This document shows, piece by piece, positions 55,985-64,000 of a DNA stretch of 64,000 nt (position 1 is the first letter of the stretch; each line of letters starts with the position of its first letter). A program made the translations under genes and the position numbers. The DNA is from Oxytricha trifallax (taxonomy: Eukaryota; Ciliophora; Spirotrichea; Sporadotrichida; Oxytrichidae), in the NCBI GenBank assembly GCA_000711775.1, contig ARYC01000587.1, forward strand, positions 1 through 64,000. Reading direction: 5' to 3'. The notes below the pieces were generated by a model. That model was not told where the DNA came from. It made no database searches and worked only from the letters and a program-made list of their open reading frames with translations.

Positions 55985-58900
55985 TGTTAGAAATAAATAG
56001 GCTCTTTATCTGTTGTTGAGGTCTCTCATCATCACTTAGAATCCTTTAAATTGAGGTAAGCATTTAGACTAATAGTGCATAAATATCGAATTTGGAATAA
56101 GAGATATTTTCTTAATAAATACGATAAATTAATAAATTAAAGGTAAATGGATATACGACGAATCCGTGTAATTGTAGTTTCATTTCCATCCTTTATATTG
56201 TGAGACCCATTGATCGCAAAGTCCCCACATTGCCTAGAGTGTGTCCCAAGAGTAAGATGTGATGATAAATTGGTGTTGGTGATGGTGGTGGTGCATGAGT
56301 TTAAACGGAGGTGTAGCGTTGGTTTCCCAAAGTGATATTGAATGAATGTACTAAATACCAACCTACCCTCCATCATTCAAAGATGCCTCAGAGTACGTTT
56401 TGCATTTGTAGAACCCCCTCAAACAGCCCGTCACTCTGCCAATTTCTTTTTCGCATCGGGGCTCCGCGACTTAGAGCGATTTCAGTTTGCTGATAGTCGC
56501 CCTCGCAACTCTTACAGAAGCGTGAAATACTATATATAGGAGGGTGGAAATGTAAAAGATATTTATTAGGAATTAAATTCCGCAAAAGTGAAATGCGCAA
56601 AATTAATTAGATTAAAATCGCGAAAGCAGATTTTAGCCTTTCTAACTTTTGATAAATTTCTGCTGGGGACGATGAGGTATCGCGAGCGCCTAGCATCATT
56701 GAAGTTCCTACATTTGCTGCTTGGTGGCCAACCACCCCAATATTTAAACTGCTGCTTGCTGCGATGTATTTAAAGGAAGGGCCAGCTAAATCAGATAAAC
56801 TTGTAGCGCATATGGAAAAAGACTAAGAGTAATTGGCTGAATCAAGCTAAGCTTCCAGTTCCCACGGTGAGGGTTCTTCATCAGAGAAAAATAGTCAAGG
56901 CGTGATCGCTGAAGGAAAAAGCGACTAAGCGCAGAATAAAAGCAGCAGAGATCCCTCAGAGCAACCAGAACGATAAGAGCCGCTTCCCGCTGAAGAAATT
57001 CCAGAGGATTTTAATCTCCCTAGTAAGGATATCAGTATTCCTGCTGTTGATGCTGGAGATGTCCCAATCGATCGTGACGATTCTGAATCAAGTAGTAGCT
57101 CAAGCTCAAGCTCCAGCTCAAGTTCAAGCTCAGCGTCAAGCGTTGATCACAATGCTAAGAAGAAGTCGATTCCCAAGAATAACTCCTAGCATTCATCATC
57201 CAAAGAAAAATCAGAGATCAGCAAGACGCCCCCTAACAAACTCATTAAAAAATAGCGGCAAGGCTAAAAAGACGATGATGAAATCATCAACAAGGAAAAT
57301 AGTGCTGCCCCTACAGGCAATGGCAGTAACAATCCAATCTCAAACAGCACTAAGGGTCTCACGCGCTCAAGTACCCTTTGCCTGAAAAAAGATTATTCCG
57401 TCATTAATCATGAGTACTCGATCGACCCTATGCGAGGCAAGTCAATATTATTCAAGCTGAGGTACCATGACTCCAATAACATCGTCGTCGCTGATTATTT
57501 CTATCTTGCACAGCACTTCGAAGACAGTTTTCTTGGTCCCATTCATGATTACATCAAGCTCAACGAAATCTAAGTAACGCAACCAAAAATAGTAAAGGCC
57601 AGAGGCAATTGCGCAGGCGCCAGCGAAGCCGCTTCTGAATTTGCATTGATTCAGCAGCCGTTATCGGATATCGACTTTGGCACTGGGTGGTACTACTCTA
57701 AGAGATACTAACACGACGCATTCGAGCCCAGCAAATTAAGATTCAACAGTATGTGGTTCGAAGGGGCTAAGCCGTAACACTATATGGACTGCGTGATTCA
57801 CGCTGTTAACTACGCTGTAGGGTATCGCTGCTTCACATCGCGCGAGCAAGTTGTTCGATACATGCGCAGAAGAATGCATATAACTCACTAGGAGGCTCTC
57901 ACCTTCAAGCAATTCAACGGGGTCTCACTCAAATAGATGAAAGACGTCGTCGCAGATTCCAACCTCAACCTCTACTCCCCTACTAAGATTTACGAATAGC
58001 AGTACTCCAAGCAAAATCCCTACTGCAGAGATTTACTCAGCGAGCTAAGTTCATCGAGTTCATAGGTCTTCATTATGGTTTACAGGGACCAGGGAATAGG
58101 GCTAACATTTACTCACGCTGTTACGCAAAAGAAATGTTCGCAGGGCATCGCTCTCTTCGACAGCGCTCGCACCGCCATTCACTACTCAGGAATTGAAAAA
58201 TGCGCATCATACTGGAACATCGATGACTTTCTCAAGAGTGTCTATGCTGTGCAGCTTTGGGTGCTTGAGGCGGATACGTACAGCCCGAAAGAGAAAGAGA
58301 AACAGGTATCTATATTGAAGAGTATTATGACCGGGGATAAAACATCTGTTAAGGGTAGGGTGGTGAACACGAAGCGTAACAAGAAAGCTAAGTCCAAGCA
58401 CATGACTAATAGGAAGAAGCATAGAGCGAAGGAGCCGCTTGAGAGCGCTGAGGTCCACCCTTGAGTATTATTACTAATTTTAATTCTTTCTAATAATGAT
58501 TTTACGATTACTTGCTCTCTGCTCGTTATTACTCAGCGCATTTACTTACAGTACATTCCTTCACGAGTTTGCTTCCAATTGATAGTGTTTTGGCTTAATA
58601 TGCTTCGGCGCTCGAGGAGATAATGTGAAATCAAGTGGCCGCCCCTTGATACTTGAATATTTGAAAATCGTTTACGCCTTGGGATCTCCAGAGAGTGTAC
58701 TGAGAATTGCAGAGGAAATGTTTGACTTACAAGAATAATAAATATCACGCTTGGCGAATTGCGAATGCCAGCGCAAATTCTAACAGTATCTGCGTTTAAG
58801 AACTAGCTTTTCAAATAACTAGCTTTTATCAAATTTGACCAGCTCAGTAAAGAGATAAAGGGAAATCATTCAAAAGCATTATCAGTAATTATTAATAATC

Positions 58901-61000
58901 ATCGATTCGAATGAGTGAACCGAATAAGGTTTCTATCGAGTAGCTCTCCCGCTATATCAACTCCAAACAGGAACTCTACGAGTCGACCCTCAGGAACGGG
59001 TACTTCCTGCCGAAGATTAATTCATCGATCGTGACCCAGGATTATCTACTGCAAGTTATTAGCGGGTAGCTTTGGTGTCCCTTGTACAAGGATATTCGAT
59101 TGCTGCCATGCGTAAGGCCTCCGCAGAAATTGGTTCTCCTCGAGAAAGTAGCAGATATTGCAGAGAAGATGAAGAAGCCCCTAGGGATCACAGAGAGCGG
59201 TCAGCCGGATAAGGCTTGGCTCGTAAGCGTGCTGTCAACATACAGCACCCGAGATGAGATTTTTGACAAGGGCTACCTGCCGCCGCCTAAGCCCAACGCG
59301 ATTAAGAACCTTAAACTAATAGAGCTGCCAACTGGGTTCCTTAAGAATTTGCCTCATTCAAAGAACACTCATCGCCGTAATGGATTGGCGCTGGTAAGAG
59401 AAGGTAAAATGACAGCCAAGAAATAGAAGCTAAGCATTTAAAGAGAGAGAATCGAAAGTAGGCTTTCCGTCCTAGATAACTCTGAAAGGATCTCTTAAAA
59501 AAGCCCTCATCGTAAGTACCCTTAGCTTCCTTAACCAATTGATAAATAGTTCAATAAAGCTCAAGCAAAGCCAACCAGTCTTAGCATTACGCTACTCCCT
59601 CGAAGATGCAGTTCTGATCACACGACGTCACCCTGCAAAGCACTTATCAGGGCTGCAAGGTTTGAAGAGCAGATGTTTTAGATTGTTGAGGGATCGAGGG
59701 CATCCAGGATTTCCCTGATATTCTGTATTACAAGATCGTAGGACGGCTGAGCGACGCTAAAGTGAATTACGCGTTTTCTCCATTCGCGTTTGAGTAGAGC
59801 CCATAGGCGCTCTATGGAGTTCATTGTGCAGCTGTAGGGTGGAAGGAAAAAGGGCCTAAGCGTAGCGCTAAAGGCTTCTCGGAAATCTTGCTGTGGTGGG
59901 CTGAGAGATTATCCATAACACAATAAGCGGTTCCACTGATGCGATTCTTAATATCCTCTAGGAAACCCTTGAACCGCTCTCCATTGAGGCCACCCGTGAA
60001 GACGTCGTAGGCCACAAGTCCGAGTCTGCTGCTTATCGCTCCGACGATGGTAAATGAACGCCCCCTGCTGCTAGGGATCGTTACGGCCACTCCCTTCTTA
60101 CACCACACTCTATTGGGAGTCTGCCAGCGATGGACGGTTGTCTCGTCGATATAGATAACGTGCTGGTCAGTCTAAATAAGGCGACCCAGCTCACGAGCCT
60201 TATCTTCCTGAGCTTTCTTGATTTTATCAAGGCCCTTCACTTTGGCGCTGTTCTAGTACGATGGCTTCGCGAAAGTGATCCCATTGGCCTTGTAGCACCT
60301 CGCAAGTGCTGGAGCCGTGAAAGAGGGCAGCTCGTATCTCTCTTTATAAATTCCGCCCTCCTGATCAGCGAGAGCCCAGCCATTTTCTGAAGAGAATCCA
60401 CTGAGCACACTGGGGCGACTTACCACTTTGATAGTATTGGCCTGCGATTGAGCGCTGAAATGAATCATTTTCGAATAACATTGAAGCCGTTCAACCTCCA
60501 ACGCCTAAGGATCATCGAAATCGTTGACACTCTAATGCCCAGACGCAGAGCAATTTCTTTAAGGCTGAGCCATACCCTCTAAGAAGTTGTAAGAGATGCG
60601 TGCCGCAAATACACTACCAGCTTTTAGAACGACTCGCTCGAGTCCTTCATATTCACGTGTTTCTTGACGATTCTCTGCTGGGGTCGCTCATGCTTGATGC
60701 CAATATGCTGTCATCCCATTAAGTATTCGAGTAGATTCTCTGAGTTAGTCTTTCGACGCTTGAACCCGGACTCCAGAGTAAGAATATCATGAAAATCTGA
60801 AGATCTCTTTCTCCTCTTACCCCGAATCCCTTAGGAGATTTTATCGATAATTTGAAATGAGGACATACAATTAAATATACGTTTATTTCTAATTAAAATT
60901 TCATTCCAAATTCGATATTTATGCACTATAAGATGAAATTAATTGGAGTTCTTTTTAAATCATCATGATTGTCTTGCTAATTTTGATAAGACACGATTTA
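55985..61000 (-). CDS. Coding-like segment split by the 4.85-kb transposon
   Basis: On the minus strand, the right flank (60929-61000) reads NQQDNHDDLKRTPINFIL. The left flank (55985-56074) continues in the same frame, if the element and one TA are removed, with YQSKCLPQFKGFQVMMRDLN. Composition is plausible for protein but short and AT-rich, and another frame in the left flank (RILSDDERPQQQIKSLFIS) is also open. Host gene not recognised. Confidence 0.33.
56099..56763. other. Left part of the 4.85-kb transposon upstream of the protease gene
   Basis: GC-richer than the host. 56653-56763 is open in the protease frame (SRAPSIIEVPTFAAWWPTTP) after a TGA at 56650-56652, so the protein may start earlier than the first ATG by a frame change or spliced leader segment. 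56388-56560 shows open frames on both strands (minus: CKSCEGDYQQTEIALSRGAP) with no recognised product. Confidence 0.45.
56764..58464 (+). CDS. Josephin-like cysteine protease of the transposon, ~566 aa
   Basis: Open from ATG 56764 to TGA 58462-58464 with many TAA/TAG glutamines; a start at 56812 is possible. Residues ~1-220 are disordered: acidic and serine-rich, with a run of 14 Ser (about 109-123) and a Lys-rich part. The C-terminal domain has PQHYMDCVIHAVNYAVG with Q338 and C343, then H451 (TFTHAVTQKK) and D466 (IALFDSART). This copies the Josephin deubiquitinase layout (ataxin-3: Q five residues before C, C-x2-H-x2-N, His ~105 later, Asn/Asp 15 after that). It ends in a basic tail (KRNKKAKSKHMTNRKKHRAK), perhaps nuclear or DNA-binding. 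Role inferred: ubiquitin or SUMO-like processing to the element's benefit. Confidence 0.75.
58911..59750 (+). CDS. Second gene of the 4.85-kb transposon, up to 279 aa
   Basis: ATG 58911: MSEPNKVSIEQLSRYINSKQ. It continues ESTLRNGYFLPKINSSIVTQ, LYKDIRLLPCVRPPQKLVLL, PDKAWLVSVLSTYSTRDEIF and then a basic stretch (HRRNGLALVREGKMTAKK). The frame stays open to TGA 59748-59750, overlapping the convergent transposase tail by about 130 bp. The region YLLQVISGQLWCPLY...DKAWLVSVLSTY resembles short DNA-binding or adaptor proteins only in general character. No domain recognised. Size and place recall the TBE 22-kDa gene, without visible sequence similarity. Confidence 0.65.
59618..60866 (-). pseudogene. 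IS630/Tc1-type DDE transposase, broken
   Basis: From ATG 60866 (MSSFQIIDKISQGIRGKRRK) through a helix-turn-helix part LSLKEIALRLGIRVSTISMI (about 60485-60560), then first Asp in VIYIDETTVHRWQTPNRVWC (~60140), second Asp in AYCVMDNLSAHHSK (~59905) and Glu in YSCTMNSIERLWALLKREW (~59800), to TGA 59618-59620. These are the IS630/Tc1/mariner transposase blocks, in order. They lie in three frames with one TGA between: at least three breaks, so the enzyme is dead here. Not close to the TBE transposase by eye. Confidence 0.85.
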
Positions 61001-61720
61001 ATAATAATTAATATATAAACAAATATTAAAAATAAGTTGAAATCATATTATGAAAATTATTTACTTAAATTAGTTATTATTGTGTAATATTTTTTGAATT
61101 TAAAAAATTAGAATCTAAAATTATTTCTATTAAAATACAAATACCATTTAATTTTTATTTCATATAATTTAGTTATTTACTTAGGCCAAATATTACATTC
61201 ACTATTAAAGAATTACAATTTTATTTCTTTAATAATAAATATGAAAACTCACTCCTTATAATTTAATATCATGGTGTTATTACTTTTAATTTATATTTTT
61301 AAAATAAATAAAATATTGTTACGCTAATCATTTTTCTAAATTATTTTATGTTGCAATCATAATGGTATATTTAAAGTTTGTTAATTCAATTATTTTTTCT
61401 TTATGCTATTTTATTATATTTTCTCCAAAATGTGCCTTTATAATATTAATCTTCTAGATACTTAATAGTGATGAATCAAAGCCATATTGCTTATTTTTCA
61501 GTTAGAATTTTCAGTAATAGATGTAAAATACTCAAAAGATTTTGAATGAAAAACTTAACGCATAATTTTTGTTTATATTGAAATTTGCCACAGAATAAAT
61601 TTATATAAGGTTTAATAAATTTCTATTAAAACCATCATAAAATGTTCTGCTTACAATATTTATTTTAAATATTAATGAGCTGCAAGACCAATACTTTGAT
61701 AAATACCATTAAAAATTATT
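61001..61720. other. AT-rich spacer
   Basis: No gene, repeat or RNA recognised. Confidence 0.5.
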
Positions 61721-61744
61721 ATTTTTACAACTTATGATATTATT

Positions 61745-61865
61745 CATCATGTATATCTCCCCCCACTCTTAACTATGATATAGACTCTCTAGTTACATAT
61801 AAAAGTACATAAACTAGTCATTTTAATTGGAAGCGATACGTTAGCAAAGATCATTTAATCAAACA
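61745..61865 (-). CDS. Possible coding segment, unknown
   Basis: Minus strand reads LLFDQMIFANVSLPIKMTSL and CTFICNQRVYIIVKSGGRYT then TGA. Less AT-rich than its surroundings. Weak evidence. Confidence 0.25.
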
Positions 61866-62053
61866 AGAGACTTAAAAATTTTAATGGAATAATTAAAATA
61901 TAACATTATGAAATTTTTGTATTTTTCGACTTTTTTATAATTTATATTAAAGAATTAATAATATTTTACTAATGAAAATAAGTGGAGCATAGAGCTATAA
62001 TAATGACAATTAATAATGTAAATCAAAATAGCTGCTGAAGTTAATGATTTCTC

Positions 62054-62178
62054 TCACATGAAAAATTGACCACAAATCATTTCATTAAATGCAATAGAGG
62101 GAAAGTATTGGACTTTGTATAAAAACTTTGCACAGTATTCATTATCGAGACAAAGATATACTGGCTCTGTAAAGTAAT
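62054..62178 (-). CDS. Short 3' coding segment, unknown gene
   Basis: Minus strand reads TEPVYLCLDNEYCAKFLYKV, QYFPSIAFNEMICGQFFM then TGA (62054-62056). It has balanced composition with aromatic and cysteine residues, unlike chance frames here. Product not recognised. Confidence 0.42.
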
Positions 62179-62179
62179 A

Positions 62180-64000
62180 AGAAAATCTTGTTTACAATAC
62201 TTCTTTATATTTAATATCATTTTATATACGACTTTAAAGCAAATAGTTTTTCAACTAAATCATTATATTCCAAAAAATAACATCGTTTAATTCAAAATTA
62301 AAAGTAATAAATAAATATTATTTGTAATTTTTAGTTACTTTCTATAATAAATTAACTTAATATTTTATAATAATTTTACTTAAAATTATTAATTACATTA
62401 TATCCTTGATTACAAATAAGTTAAAATAGAGTAATAATAATAATAAGATTGAAGATTAATTGTGAAATTAGAATTAATTAGAAAAATATATTATAAAAAA
62501 TTAACTGAGAAGAGTTAAAACATAATCAAGCAATATAATAGTAGGGATAAATTATAATTTGGAAAAATAAATAAAATAAATCTAATATTAAAATTATGGA
62601 ATATTTAAAATCTTAAGTATATAAGAATTCATTTATAAATCAATCATTTCCTAAATTACAAATAATTGTTGGTTTACTAAGTCAATATTTTTAATAAAGA
62701 TCAAAGATGCGAAAATTTTGTATTTTGAGTTATCCCTAAAACAATCAAAGAAGTTTTTTCTCATGGGTGATGAGTGGAATAAATGTTGCATTATAAGACA
62801 TTTCATTTTGATGAGCTATTCTATGTGTGTAAAATTTATAAGGTTTAGGGATATTTTTCAAATTGAGATGAGTAATGATTAAGTATCTTTAATTAATTTC
62901 ATTTTCAAATTCCTTGAATACTAATATAATATTCGCAAAAACATTAAAACTATACAAAAACATTATCAATAAAAATTTGAGCTATCGGTATAGCTGAATC
63001 TGCTAAATGCTTTCATAAATATTTTTTTAATTCATTATTTAAATTTTATACTACCTTATTTGTTTGATGATAAGTTTTAATCAATATTGTATAAAAAATA
63101 ATGCTGAGTTGTTGATATATCAATTAATAAATTTATCTCAATTGTAATTAGAAATAAAGTAAACTAATGTTTTTATTAGAAAACTGAAGTAAAAATATCT
63201 CAAACCCTTTAAATATCCATAAAAATTTTAAATATAAAAGTTAAGTTAAAATAAAGTTAATAAAAAATATTTAATTTAATTTTCTCTACTCTTTTGTGTA
63301 AATTATAATAATAAGTTTTAAATAAAAATCAGATTCTTAGTTCTCTTTTTTTCTCTCCTATAAATTTAGATCTCTCATTAGATTGTAAATTTTAATTTAA
63401 TTATAAATATAATAAATTATTTAAATTCAATTTTCAATGAAAAAATAATTAATTTATATTTCCTTAAAGAAAATTTATGAAAATTGATTATTACTAAATA
63501 GATTTTTTTATAGAAAGTGAAATAAAATTAAAGTAATAATGCTAAAGTTATATTAATATCTTATTCTTATTACAATAAATTTATTAAATAATAGTTACTT
63601 ACAAATTATAAACAGTAAACACTAATTATATTCATTAAATACATTCAAATAAGATAATATTTTTACTAATTTTATAATAAATTAAATTCTTGGCAATAGA
63701 AGTTAACCAAATAAAACGATCTTAATTCATTAAGTATAGTTTATAAATAGCTGTATTTTACATATGTTTTTACTTTTATCTAATTGTGGCATGATGTTTG
63801 CTCTTCTATAAGTTACTTTAATTTATTTAGCTTTGTTATAAATTTTAAGTAAAATAACATACTATAATATTGAAATAAAAATAGAGCATTTGTACAAGTT
63901 CAGTCTAACTCTAATAAATTAGGTCAAGATAATTTGATTTTGAATTCATTCACTATTACTAATTTTATTAATTAAAATTTTATAAATATCCTTTATGTTG
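62180..64000. other. AT-rich end of window
   Basis: A plus-strand frame at 62720-63104 is open but AT-driven (KKFFLMGDEWNKCCIIRHFI is its best part). 63690-63870 has some likeness to the flank repeat near 34700 (TTTAGCTTTGTTAT...AATTTTAAGTA), possibly another copy of that repeat. Confidence 0.35.

Larger units (their letters stand above)
56075..60926. mobile_element. 4852-bp Tc1/mariner-type transposon with a Josephin-like protease gene
   Basis: Ends GTGCATAAATATCGAATTTG and its complement form a 24-bp inverted repeat (56075-56098, 60903-60926) flanked by TA on both sides. Interior is far richer in GC than the host. It holds a protease-like gene (56764-58464, plus), a second gene (58911-59750, plus) and a DDE transposase in broken form (60866 to 59618, minus). 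The three-gene plan, transposase plus a small protein plus a larger enzyme, parallels TBE, but the genes are unrelated apart from the distant DDE fold. No telomere-like repeats at the ends. I do not know a described family with this content. Confidence 0.87.

Noticed and set aside
56075-60926. Polinton or other virus-like element because of the protease gene
   Set aside because: Termini, TA target and IS630/Tc1 transposase blocks fit a plain DNA transposon; no polymerase B, integrase of the retroviral type, ATPase or capsid gene was seen.
62720-63104. Long plus-strand open frame near the right end
   Set aside because: With only TGA as stop, AT-rich DNA is open by chance; composition is mostly I, K, N, F and Y and no motif is recognised.

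Overview
The window looks like germline (micronuclear) DNA of a stichotrich ciliate close to Oxytricha. The grounds are read from the sequence. Reading frames make sense only if TAA and TAG mean glutamine and TGA is the sole stop. Two transposons end in C4A4-type telomere repeats, as in the Oxytricha TBE (telomere-bearing element) family. Coding DNA occurs as short islands in extremely AT-rich DNA, and neighbouring islands of one gene are joined by short direct repeats (pointers), as expected of macronuclear-destined segments (MDSs) split by internal eliminated segments (IESs). No rRNA, tRNA, CRISPR or bacterial-type operon was found.

Layout. 1-640: end of a TBE (TBE-A), inserted in the RING exon of a TLDc-family gene (copy A, to 895). 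1672-5430: scattered minus-strand islands of an unrecognised gene. 6372-17360: TLDc-family copies B, C and D, all minus strand, C and D decayed. 19.1-20.5 kb: small fragments of other genes. 20791-28272: copy E. 30.5-30.8 and 33.1-33.3 kb: relic copies. 19.43-20.80 and 34.07-35.47 kb: a duplicated 3' flank. 35470-42339: copy F, carrying a 2194-bp element (35478-37671) with 358-bp inverted repeats and one superfamily 3 helicase gene. 42.6-46 kb: orphan gene fragments and a 628-bp palindrome. 46302-50930: copy G, with a 1663-bp palindrome inside one IES. 51302-55396: a complete TBE (TBE-B) with transposase, 22-kDa and zinc-finger/kinase genes. 56075-60926: a GC-richer Tc1/mariner-type element (TA duplication, 24-bp inverted repeats) with a Josephin-like cysteine protease gene, a second small-protein gene and a broken transposase. 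61-64 kb: AT-rich DNA with a few coding-like islands.

How it fits together. The TLDc array encodes RING, B-box, coiled coil and TLDc domains in that order, a TRIM-like architecture ending in TLDc. Paralogues share IES positions and even pointer sequences, so those IESs predate the duplications, yet one 763-bp IES is present in copy E and absent from B and F. For all four DNA elements the insertion site falls in sequence that reads as coding: clear for TBE-A and the helicase element, probable for TBE-B, and weaker for the Josephin element. They would therefore have to be removed precisely during macronuclear development for the host genes to work. The two most unusual items are the helicase element and the Josephin-protease transposon.

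All protein reading was done by eye. Segment edges are approximate unless a pointer or terminal repeat fixes them. Family names rest on motif recognition, not searches.
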